Origin: Cytophagales bacterium Ga0077538
Lineage (GTDB): Bacteria; Bacteroidota; Bacteroidia; Cytophagales; Cyclobacteriaceae
Direction of reading: 5' to 3'
NCBI GenBank assembly: GCA_001464155.1
Contig: LNEN01000227.1
Span: 1-38,525, forward strand
Length of the DNA: 38,525 nt
The notes under the pieces were generated by a model that saw only the letters and a program-made list of their open reading frames with translations, ran no database searches and was not told the DNA's origin. Both the position numbers and the translations under genes were made by a program. Below are positions 1-6,954 of the stretch, piece after piece. How positions within the stretch are numbered: position 1 is the stretch's first letter; every line of letters begins with the position of its first letter.

Positions 1-307
1 CTTCTATTTGTTCCTGTAATTCAGCAGAACCTATCAGTTTATATACCCACTTACCATCCTTATCTTTTCCTTTAACCAATTGGTTATAGTTATTCTCTTC
101 CCCCTGCCCTATTCCATCAATAATAAAGTTTCTAGGTACTTTAGCCAGAATACAAACCGCATCAATAAATTCAACAGAATCAATCGGTTTTTCCGAATTC
201 AGCCTTTCGGTAATGGTTGAATTAGTGACCTTTAAATAGTCAGCAAGCTGCTGCCTGGTCACATTAGCATCTTTTAAAACCTGCTTAATTAACTCATTTA
301 GGCTCAT
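1..307 (-). CDS. HTH (XRE-like) phage repressor, truncated by window start
   Basis: Reverse complement translates MSLNELIKQVLKDANVTRQQLADYLKVTNSTITERLNSEKPIDSVEFIDAVCILAKVPRNFIIDGIGQGEENNYNQLVKGKDKDGKWVYKLIGSAELQEQIE; helix-turn-helix pattern (VTRQQLADYLKVTNSTITERLN), divergent from the early genes. Not in the ORF track because it runs off the end. Confidence 0.7.
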   Translation of the reverse strand, partial: MSLNELIKQVLKDANVTRQQLADYLKVTNSTITERLNSEKPIDSVEFIDAVCILAKVPRNFIIDGIGQGEENNYNQLVKGKDKDGKWVYKLIGSAELQEQIE

Positions 308-351
308 TGTAGGATATACAGAAAATATATTTTAGGTTTTTCTTGTTTAGT

Positions 352-372
352 ATTATCGGTTTTGGCGATAAT
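352..372. promoter_or_regulatory. Perfect inverted repeat ATTATCG-N7-CGATAAT in the divergent repressor/early intergenic region (candidate operator)
   Basis: ATTATCG (352-358), GTTTTGG, CGATAAT (366-372); lies between the divergent repressor and the ORF at 412. Confidence 0.5.
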
Positions 373-411
373 TGTACTACCATTTACTATTTACTAACAC
401 CATTTACTACC

Positions 412-681
412 ATGCAATTAACGAAGAAAAATCGTGAAGCAATACTGCTTTACTTAACCGAAATCAAACAGGCAGAGGCCGAGCAAATTGCAGGCCTCAA
501 TGCTGTGGGTGTGTCTACCGTATGGCGCATCTGGAAAGACATACGCACCGGCCAACCAGTAGAGGTAAACAATATTACCCTTGCCATCGCTGAGCTTGCC
601 CTTAGCAAAAAACCCGTGGTCAACAACTTCAATAAAACCATAAGGCAATTATCGACACGTAAGCGAAGACTTGCCGCGTAA
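412..681 (+). CDS. Small early phage protein with possible HTH
   Basis: MQLTKKNREAILLYLTEIKQAEAEQIAGLNAVGVSTVWRIWKDIRTGQPV...; track start at 343 would run through the operator region, so the ATG at 412 is preferred. Confidence 0.55.
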   Translation: MQLTKKNREAILLYLTEIKQAEAEQIAGLNAVGVSTVWRIWKDIRTGQPVEVNNITLAIAELALSKKPVVNNFNKTIRQLSTRKRRLAA

Positions 682-716
682 CCATAGCCCATAGCCTACA
701 GCAGTACCAATACCCA
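682..716. repeat. Degenerate heptanucleotide array (CCATAGC-type), 5 units
   Basis: CCATAGC CCATAGC CTACAGC AGTACCA ATACCCA, directly after the stop codon at 681. Confidence 0.5.
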
Positions 717-731
717 CGCTAAAAAACTTAC

Positions 732-890
732 ATGACAGTATACTATGAATGTCCTCACAGATTTGGCGCACTGTTCAACATAGTGGCCAATAACAAGGCA
801 GAGGCTATTGAAAAAGCGAAAGAGAAGATGAGTAACAGTACATCAAAATGGTGTGCTGGCAATTGTAAGATAACCTATAAAGTAAGCTAA
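732..890 (+). CDS. Short hypothetical phage protein (52 aa)
   Basis: MTVYYECPHRFGALFNIVANNKAEAIEKAKEKMSNSTSKWCAGNCKITYKVS*; below the ORF-track cutoff. Confidence 0.5.
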   Translation: MTVYYECPHRFGALFNIVANNKAEAIEKAKEKMSNSTSKWCAGNCKITYKVS

Positions 891-901
891 TCAACAACAC
901 T

Positions 902-1111
902 ATGAAAGCATCCAAAGAAACTCTCATCCTGTTCGGTAGCCCTAAGGATCCCGAAGTACAGCAGTCTATTAATAAGGCCGCCATTGTTGGTCGCAAAGTA
1001 GAGTTAAAACCTACACCCAACTTCGATACTAACCAGGGCCGCTGTGGCAAGTTATGCCATTGCAAGTACAGCTGCGCAATGTCTTACACTAACAACATTG
1101 CCAGTGTATGA
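902..1111 (+). CDS. Short hypothetical phage protein
   Basis: 69-aa ORF, MKASKETLILFGSPKDPEVQQSINKAAIVGRKVELKPTPNFDTNQGRCGKLCHCKYSC... Confidence 0.5.
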   Translation: MKASKETLILFGSPKDPEVQQSINKAAIVGRKVELKPTPNFDTNQGRCGKLCHCKYSCAMSYTNNIASV

Positions 1112-1287
1112 CCCAGGTGCGCATCAACAAAGCCGTAGAAGCCTTGCTTGAAGAGCAGCAGCAGATAAAAGAGCGGCTGCGCAACAACGACTACATCGGC
1201 AACACCGAGCGCCTTAACGATGAGGCCCGGGCAAAAGAAGTACAGAAGCAACTCAACAAACTATACATCGAAAAAAATGGGTTATGA
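1108..1287 (+). CDS. Short hypothetical phage protein
   Basis: MTQVRINKAVEALLEEQQQIKERLRNNDYIGNTERLNDEARAKEVQKQLNKLYIEKNGL*; overlaps neighbours at both ends (ATGA-type). Confidence 0.55.
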   Translation: MTQVRINKAVEALLEEQQQIKERLRNNDYIGNTERLNDEARAKEVQKQLNKLYIEKNGL

Positions 1288-1460
1288 CACGCATCGAATC
1301 CCTCACAGCGCGCAAGCAGCTACTGATCAACCGCATCAAGCAGGGCAAGAACTACATGAGCAACGCGCAGATACAAGTGCTGCGCAAGCGCATACAGCGG
1401 TACAACCAGGTGCTCAAACTATTTCAGCAACAGCGCCAACCACAGCAGCTAAGTCTGTAG
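1284..1460 (+). CDS. Short hypothetical phage protein
   Basis: MTRIESLTARKQLLINRIKQGKNYMSNAQIQVLRKRIQRYNQVLKLFQQQRQPQQLSL*; starts in an ATGA overlap with the previous stop. Confidence 0.5.
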   Translation: MTRIESLTARKQLLINRIKQGKNYMSNAQIQVLRKRIQRYNQVLKLFQQQRQPQQLSL

Positions 1461-1510
1461 CGGAAGATGAGCAATGCATATACCTGCCAGAGCCAAGGCT
1501 TATAAAAGGT

Positions 1511-1666
1511 ATGCACGTTCGCTATACACGCCACGGTGCCAGGTATCTTAAAGAGCATTGGACTCAGGTAATGGCTGTAATGCCCGATAAGCTTACTGAC
1601 AAGGCACACATCCTGCGCATGATCGAAGTGTACGACCAAACACTAGAACTCTACAGCCATGAGTGA
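1511..1666 (+). CDS. Short hypothetical phage protein (start uncertain)
   Basis: MHVRYTRHGARYLKEHWTQVMAVMPDKLTDKAHILRMIEVYDQTLELYSHE; same frame as track ORF 1220-1666, whose N-terminal part overlaps other coding frames. Confidence 0.4.
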   Translation: MHVRYTRHGARYLKEHWTQVMAVMPDKLTDKAHILRMIEVYDQTLELYSHE

Positions 1667-1877
1667 AGCCCAAAAGCTAGAGTTGTACGTGCGGATGTAC
1701 CGCACGCACTACAACATGCTGCGTGAAAAAATGCGCGACATGAGCAAGTACCCACGCTGGCCACTGTGCTATATGATGGACTGCACCGAAAGCCTTTACT
1801 ACGAAATGATCTTGATGATACCCGTAGAACACTACGAGCAGATTGAAGAAGTGAAACAACAACTAAACATTGCCTAG
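1659..1877 (+). CDS. Hypothetical early protein
   Basis: 72-aa ORF overlapping the previous stop by a few nt. Confidence 0.55.
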   Translation: MSEAQKLELYVRMYRTHYNMLREKMRDMSKYPRWPLCYMMDCTESLYYEMILMIPVEHYEQIEEVKQQLNIA

Positions 1878-1878
1878 C

Positions 1879-2052
1879 ATGACCCTCATCCACGCAAAGC
1901 CCGGCCAAAAGTTCACCATTAGCGAAATACCGATGGAGTTCTTTTACTGGGATGGCGACCACCCCGTCTTCACCTTTCAGGTAAATAACCTGCAGGTAAC
2001 CTATGTAAACAAAAACTGGAATTGCAACACACTCTTAACCGAAGTAAAATGA
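1879..2052 (+). CDS. Hypothetical early protein
   Basis: MTLIHAKPGQKFTISEIPMEFFYWDGDHPVFTFQVNNLQVTYVNKNWNCNTLLTEVK. Confidence 0.5.
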   Translation: MTLIHAKPGQKFTISEIPMEFFYWDGDHPVFTFQVNNLQVTYVNKNWNCNTLLTEVK

Positions 2053-2351
2053 AAACTGAAACCTACACACTCCAACGTCTATACCACGAAGCACAAGCAC
2101 TCATTGAAAAGTACCAAGCCGTGGAAGATGACAAAAAACTTCGTGTCCAATTTCAAATTGAAGAAGTAAAAAATGTTGCTAAGCTAAACGTCTGGATCAG
2201 CTACTCTGACGAACGATATAATAAGTATACCGCTGGCTCAGGTCTTACACCAACACATGCACTGAATGAGTTTGAAGATGAGCTGCAAAAGTTATCAGGA
2301 AAAAAACTCATCGAACGGGTTGGCATCGAACTCGAAGCTAACAGCCAGTAG
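2049..2351 (+). CDS. Hypothetical early protein
   Basis: MKTETYTLQRLYHEAQALIEKYQAVEDDKKLRVQFQIEEVKNVAKL...; ATGA overlap with the preceding ORF. Confidence 0.55.
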   Translation: MKTETYTLQRLYHEAQALIEKYQAVEDDKKLRVQFQIEEVKNVAKLNVWISYSDERYNKYTAGSGLTPTHALNEFEDELQKLSGKKLIERVGIELEANSQ

Positions 2352-2395
2352 CTCGCATCTTCTAACGTCTCACTACTTACGTCTACCATCTAAAA
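2333..2395. repeat. Degenerate heptanucleotide array, 9 x 7 bp, spanning a stop codon
   Basis: CGAAGCT AACAGCC AGTAGCT CGCATCT TCTAACG TCTCACT ACTTACG TCTACCA TCTAAAA. Confidence 0.5.
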
Positions 2396-2417
2396 ACGCT
2401 GCCAACAACCACTACGA

Positions 2418-2765
2418 ATGCACATACTCGAACAAATAAAGCAACAGCAAAATGAGCACACCAGGGCAGGTGTTTGCTTCTCTAATGTTATTCAAGACCT
2501 AGAGAAGGAACTACAGCGCATGAAGGATAAAAAATTGCCACAAGATTTAATTGATGCGCGTGACAATCAAATAGAAACCCTTATTGATTTCTATAACACA
2601 ACAGACAACCTATTTCAATTTTTTAAACTAGCCACTATCAATTTGCACTCCGAACTTAAGATAACTGAAGTATTACTTATGAGCACAGCGAAGAATCGCG
2701 AGATGCTTATAGATCAATTGATGAACTTTAAAATGCAACGCCATGGCAAAGCTGAAGCGCTTTAA
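2418..2765 (+). CDS. Hypothetical early protein, helical
   Basis: 115-aa ORF, overlaps the start of the replication gene. Confidence 0.55.
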   Translation: MHILEQIKQQQNEHTRAGVCFSNVIQDLEKELQRMKDKKLPQDLIDARDNQIETLIDFYNTTDNLFQFFKLATINLHSELKITEVLLMSTAKNREMLIDQLMNFKMQRHGKAEAL

Positions 2766-5058
2766 AGACGAACCAACAGGGTTAGAAATAAACCTAGAAA
2801 CCGGTGATGTAACGAAGCCAGAGCCTAAAGTATGGTCAGTTCAAACAATGGCCAGCTTTGCGAGGTGTGTTAATTTGGTTGATCAGATCGTTGCAAACCA
2901 ACTAAACATCGTTGACGATACGAATGTAACCACCATCGCTTATTCTCTTGTTGAGTTTGAAGAAAAAGGTAGATCGTTATTCACTCAGGTTTGCCTATTT
3001 CAACATCAATACGAAGTCCCCTTTTTAAACAACCTCTGGCAAGAAGCACTTCAAAAAAGCAAACGCAAATCTTCCTCATTTATAAAGATTTGTAAAGAGA
3101 AAGGTTTGCAAGCTGTTATCAGCGAGGACGAAGCGTGGACCTATATTTTAAAGGAACCCGGTAAAAGTCCTCGCGATATCAGTGCTGAACTTACCGAAGC
3201 TGATTCCGAATGCATACGAGAATATCATCACCTGGAGTATGACAACTGCTACTACTTTGCGAGATACGAGCGTGATGAACTGGGTAATCCTCGAAACTGT
3301 GTTCTCGAACGTAAAAGCAACTTTGTTTTGCAGATCCTCTACCACATACAGCGAGGTAAAATTAACAAGCGGGTGGTGGTCTTGAAAAACAATCGCAAAA
3401 GAGAAGTAACCCTGGATATTGAAACCGATCAAATCACCAGCTTTCAAAAGTTCAAATCAGTAACAGAAGGCGCTGGCAACTTCCTTTTTGAAGGTACTCA
3501 GGTAGACCTTAATAAAATCAAAAACAAACTATTTGAATTAGAAAAGCCATGCGTTCAAATAGATACACTTGGCTGGCACAAAAAAGGAAGCTTCTTCACC
3601 TTTTGCAACGGCATTTACAACGCACAGTTTAGACCGGTAGATAAATACGGGATAGTACAATACGAGGAATGTAATTACTACATACCCTATCATCCAGAAG
3701 GTGAAGAAAGTATGTTCTTAAACGAGAAAAAGTTCGCCTTTAAAGACAGTGCAATTACCTGGAGCCAGTGGGCGCCCATGTACTATAAAGCCTTTGGCGA
3801 AGCGGCCATGCCATGCTTGGTATTTGCAGTGGCTACTCTTTACAGTGATGCAATATTCGCAGCTAAAAACAATTTCCCGATGCTGTTTCTGTATGGAGAA
3901 GGTGGCTCTGGTAAATCTACAGTTGTCAACTTTTTGCAATACCTATTCGGCCAACCACAGCCAGCCCTTAAGCTCAGCGAAAAAGCGAATACTGATAAAG
4001 CAAAAATCAGAAAGCTGGCACAGTTTGCCAATGCCATAGCTTGTATGGAAGAGTACATCAACGATCTCGACCTTTCAGTTAAAAAAACACTTACCGGTAT
4101 ATACGACCGTCTCGGTTACGAACGTGGTACACTCGATAGTAAGTTCGGAACAGAAACAGTACCAATTCAGTCAACCATTATTGTGACTGGCAACGAATAT
4201 CCAGATGATGATCCACTATTGCAGCGGCTTATTCTAATCGATTACAACCACAACGTTCGCACACCAGAGGTTACCAAAAACTTCGATAAGTTAGTGCAGT
4301 TAAACAGGCAAGGCATTACCTCTGTTACCGGCCAATTGCTACAACACCGCGATAGCATTATTGCAAAATGGGATCAAGTCTATCGTCAAGAATTTATCAA
4401 CCTTAAAAATGCATACACAGGGCCGATTGTTCCCGATCGCATGATCGAGAATAATGCTGTTCTGCTAGCAGTTTACAAAATACTAAACGAAGTAGGTAGA
4501 GAATGGCCATTTACATACCTACAACTCCGCGATTTTCTTATCAAAACACTCATCAGCCAGGCTGATAAGCGCGACACAGGTGCGGTGCTGCAACGCTTCT
4601 GGGATATTGTGCTAAGTCTTCTCAATAAAAAAATAATCAAGAACGGGCGAGAAATTAAAGTAGATGGCAATGAAGTAAGCATTCGCTTTAAAGAGATTCA
4701 CCTACTGTACCTGGAAGAGCACAACAAGATCTACCGCAGCAAGGGGTTAGCATCAAACACCATATTGGAAAAATTAAAAGCCAGCCGAGCCTTTGAGCAA
4801 GCAAAGAGCAATGAGCGCTTTGGTGAGAAGGTAACAAGCAGTTATGTGTTTAAGTATGATGAGCTCGGTGTAGACTTTCTTTCCATCATTAACTACCAGC
4901 ATCAAGAGGCTATGCGTTTTGCCCAGAGGGAAGAGAAGGCTAATAGTCCAACTACTGCTACAGAACTAAATTCTGAAAATGTCAAAAACAATCATTTTTC
5001 AATGACACATAATCAAATAACTGAACCTTCAAATTCATCTGATGACCTCCCATTTTAA
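2743..5058 (+). CDS. Phage replication protein: P-loop primase/helicase type ATPase
   Basis: 771 aa with Walker A GEGGSGKSTVVNF, downstream acidic/NEY motifs (IVTGNEYPDDDPLLQRLILIDY), C-terminus SSDDLPF*. Confidence 0.75.
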   Translation: MAKLKRFKDEPTGLEINLETGDVTKPEPKVWSVQTMASFARCVNLVDQIVANQLNIVDDTNVTTIAYSLVEFEEKGRSLFTQVCLFQHQYEVPFLNNLWQEALQKSKRKSSSFIKICKEKGLQAVISEDEAWTYILKEPGKSPRDISAELTEADSECIREYHHLEYDNCYYFARYERDELGNPRNCVLERKSNFVLQILYHIQRGKINKRVVVLKNNRKREVTLDIETDQITSFQKFKSVTEGAGNFLFEGTQVDLNKIKNKLFELEKPCVQIDTLGWHKKGSFFTFCNGIYNAQFRPVDKYGIVQYEECNYYIPYHPEGEESMFLNEKKFAFKDSAITWSQWAPMYYKAFGEAAMPCLVFAVATLYSDAIFAAKNNFPMLFLYGEGGSGKSTVVNFLQYLFGQPQPALKLSEKANTDKAKIRKLAQFANAIACMEEYINDLDLSVKKTLTGIYDRLGYERGTLDSKFGTETVPIQSTIIVTGNEYPDDDPLLQRLILIDYNHNVRTPEVTKNFDKLVQLNRQGITSVTGQLLQHRDSIIAKWDQVYRQEFINLKNAYTGPIVPDRMIENNAVLLAVYKILNEVGREWPFTYLQLRDFLIKTLISQADKRDTGAVLQRFWDIVLSLLNKKIIKNGREIKVDGNEVSIRFKEIHLLYLEEHNKIYRSKGLASNTILEKLKASRAFEQAKSNERFGEKVTSSYVFKYDELGVDFLSIINYQHQEAMRFAQREEKANSPTTATELNSENVKNNHFSMTHNQITEPSNSSDDLPF

Positions 5059-5097
5059 CACAAAAAAGCCATGATTATTAAAAACTCGGTTTTTGAC

Positions 5098-5231
5098 TTC
5101 CTACACTTCCTACATTCCTACAAAGTGCTTTTTTTTAATAAAATCAAGCTTTTTAATGGTATTCAGTCTCGAAAAAGTGTAGGAAGTACTGTAGGAACTG
5201 TAGGACTTGTAGGAATGTAGGAATGTAGGAA
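5098..5231. repeat. Iteron-like array: 3x TTCCTAC opposed to 6x GTAGGA(A), AT-rich spacer; candidate replication origin
   Basis: TTCCTAC at 5098, 5107, 5115; GTAGGA at 5179, 5191, 5200, 5209, 5217, 5225; located in the intergenic region after the replication gene. Confidence 0.65.
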
Positions 5232-5286
5232 CCCTGTTTTCTGATTTTATAGCCGTTTCCGAGATGTTTCATATAACAAATAAAAT

Positions 5287-5589
5287 ATGGATTACCCCCA
5301 ATTCTTCCACCACCGAGGCCGCTGCATCAAGCGCGAAAGCGATACCCAAGCCACCGAAGTGCGTGTGCCCGAGCCAGGCAAAATGCTGCCCCTCATGCAC
5401 ACACCAATGTCGGAGTTAGGCATTACTAAAGCCGAGCAAATAGATGCCATTGTCGCCAATATGAAAGCATGCGACCAGGCACAGTACGAAAGCTACCTGG
5501 CTATGTACTACCAGATAAGCCACAGCAACCGCCAGATTTTTAACAACTATCGTCAAAAGCAATATGAAAGCGCGCATCCTCAATCGTAA
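5287..5589 (+). CDS. Hypothetical phage protein
   Basis: 100-aa ORF MDYPQFFHHRGRCIKRESDTQATEVRV... Confidence 0.55.
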   Translation: MDYPQFFHHRGRCIKRESDTQATEVRVPEPGKMLPLMHTPMSELGITKAEQIDAIVANMKACDQAQYESYLAMYYQISHSNRQIFNNYRQKQYESAHPQS

Positions 5590-5902
5590 GCCAATGGATT
5601 ACCTCTTTCACCACATACTTGCCGGCTTTGCCAGCAGCTACAATGGTGTGCGCATGATTTTCGCGGATGAGGTAATTGATAAAGACGAGTACATCGAACT
5701 ACTCGAAAAAAATTGCGAAAGGCTGATCGAGCGCATCAAAGAGTTTGAAGTAGCGCAAAAAATTACCTGCATCACCTTTGCTGTGTTGTTTACCACCATG
5801 CAAATAAATGGCGAAGACCTGGAGCGTAAAGGCCGAGGCCGCAGTGGCAGACGTAGAAACGATACCGAACTACCCGACTACTTAGGAGACATTGAACAAT
5901 AA
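5564..5902 (+). CDS. Hypothetical phage protein
   Basis: 112-aa ORF overlapping the previous one; MKARILNRKPMDYLFHHILAGFASSYNG... Confidence 0.5.
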   Translation: MKARILNRKPMDYLFHHILAGFASSYNGVRMIFADEVIDKDEYIELLEKNCERLIERIKEFEVAQKITCITFAVLFTTMQINGEDLERKGRGRSGRRRNDTELPDYLGDIEQ

Positions 5903-6032
5903 GCAGCGCGCCACTCATTACGACATTAAACATGTGTATAAAAAATGATTTGGGGAAATCACGTAAGCTGGAAGCGAGTGCTTCGAGAGTGGCGAACATC
6001 ACAAATACATTAACAATTTAAACCAACACTAC

Positions 6033-6350
6033 ATGAATCAAAAACTAGAATTATTTGCAATCGTTGAACTCTTTGGCCACACCAAAATGGCGGGTAAAGT
6101 AACCGAACAATCTATTGGACCTGCCACCTTTGTTCGCGTAGATGTTCCTGAAACAACTGAGCAGCCATCGTTCACCCGGCTACTTAACCCAAGCGCTATT
6201 TATGCGATCAATCCAGTTACCGAAGAAGTAATGGAACACATGGCTAAAAACTTCTCTCAAAAACCAATCGAAAGTTGGGACATTAGAAAAATGCACGAAA
6301 AGCTATTGAGCATTGGAGCAAATCCAAAAGACGATGATCTTCCGTACTGA
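6033..6350 (+). CDS. Small phage protein with SSB-like acidic C-terminal tip (DDDLPY)
   Basis: MNQKLELFAIVELFGHTKMAGKVTEQSIGPATFVRVDVPETTEQPSFTRLLNPSAIYAINPVTEEVMEHMAKNF...PKDDDLPY*. Confidence 0.65.
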   Translation: MNQKLELFAIVELFGHTKMAGKVTEQSIGPATFVRVDVPETTEQPSFTRLLNPSAIYAINPVTEEVMEHMAKNFSQKPIESWDIRKMHEKLLSIGANPKDDDLPY

Positions 6351-6370
6351 TCAATAGTTGATAGCCAGTG

Positions 6371-6397
6371 TTGGCAGGCCGTTTCAATGCCTGCCAA
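6371..6397. other. Perfect 9-bp stem hairpin TTGGCAGGC-N9-GCCTGCCAA
   Basis: 6371-6379 pairs with 6389-6397; 21 nt downstream of the stop codon at 6350. Confidence 0.6.
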
Positions 6398-6548
6398 TGT
6401 ATCAAGTATATGCGGTGCCTTTTTGTGCGGGTCGGATGTGGCGCAGGCTTGCAGGCTTATGCGCAGAAGCGAGGTTTGTGTGGTGATGGGCATGTGCCTG
6501 CAAAAGCGTGGATTTGAAAATTTAAAACTAATGCAGTATGTTTGAAGT

Positions 6549-6693
6549 GCGATATAAGTTACAATCACATGGAGCAATCCAATTCAAGCAGTACAATTTT
6601 AAAAATCTGGGAGGCATATCGGTGCAAGTCCGAAACGTCTGTTTACAGCTCCGCTGTAACTTATGTCGCGGTGACCTCCCTCTTTTTGTTTTT
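6549..6693 (+). ncRNA. Candidate structured cis-regulatory RNA with terminator-like 3' end
   Basis: GCGATATAAGTTACA (6549-6563) pairs with TGTAACTTATGTCGC (6655-6669), 15 bp with one G-U; competing hairpin TTACAGC(6643-6649)/GCTGTAA(6653-6659); GGGAGG (6609-6614)/CCTCCC (6675-6680) followed by TCTTTTTGTTTTT; internal TCGGTGCAAGTCCGA hairpin. Confidence 0.45.
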
Positions 6694-6954
6694 ATGCGAC
6701 ATAAAAATGACGACACTTGCCCATGCGCGAAGCACAGTAGCGCACCGGTAACGGACGAAGCACGAAACGCTATCAACGAACTCTTCTCCACTTATGGCGA
6801 CTATTCTGCAATAGACAGAGATCTATGGCAAATCATCGTTGCCGCCATCGCCAGTAAAGAATTAGACCAAGTACCCGGCTTCGAACGGGCAAACTATCTC
6901 GGCCTTTACCGCGAAGTCACTAACATTCTTAAACTACTTAAACCCACTGAGTAA
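6694..6954 (+). CDS. Hypothetical phage protein
   Basis: MRHKNDDTCPCAKHSSAPVTDEARNAINELFSTYGDYSAIDRDLWQIIVAAIASKELDQVPGFE...; the track start at 6538 would translate the structured RNA region, so the internal ATG is preferred. Confidence 0.5.
   Translation: MRHKNDDTCPCAKHSSAPVTDEARNAINELFSTYGDYSAIDRDLWQIIVAAIASKELDQVPGFERANYLGLYREVTNILKLLKPTE

Noticed and set aside
3148-4061. Antisense ORFs inside the replication gene (3148-3447, 3718-3939, 3840-4061)
   Set aside because: Overlap a clear P-loop protein; atypical compositions; shadow ORFs.
5932-6021. 29-aa ORF MCIKNDLGKSRKLEASASRVANITNTLTI
   Set aside because: Too short and without supporting evidence beyond its location between two genes.
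6549-6669. Retron-like ncRNA (long inverted repeat flanking stem-loops)
   Set aside because: No reverse transcriptase ORF anywhere in the window.
6601-6680. tRNA-like sequence (GGTGCAAGTCC resembles a T-arm)
   Set aside because: No 7-bp acceptor stem, anticodon arm or CCA/discriminator context; T-loop lacks the TTC signature.
6538-6693. N-terminal extension of track ORF 6538-6954 and overlapping ORF 6542-6751
   Set aside because: Two frames are open simultaneously, composition is not protein-like, and the DNA is explained by interlocking RNA stems; start at 6694 preferred.
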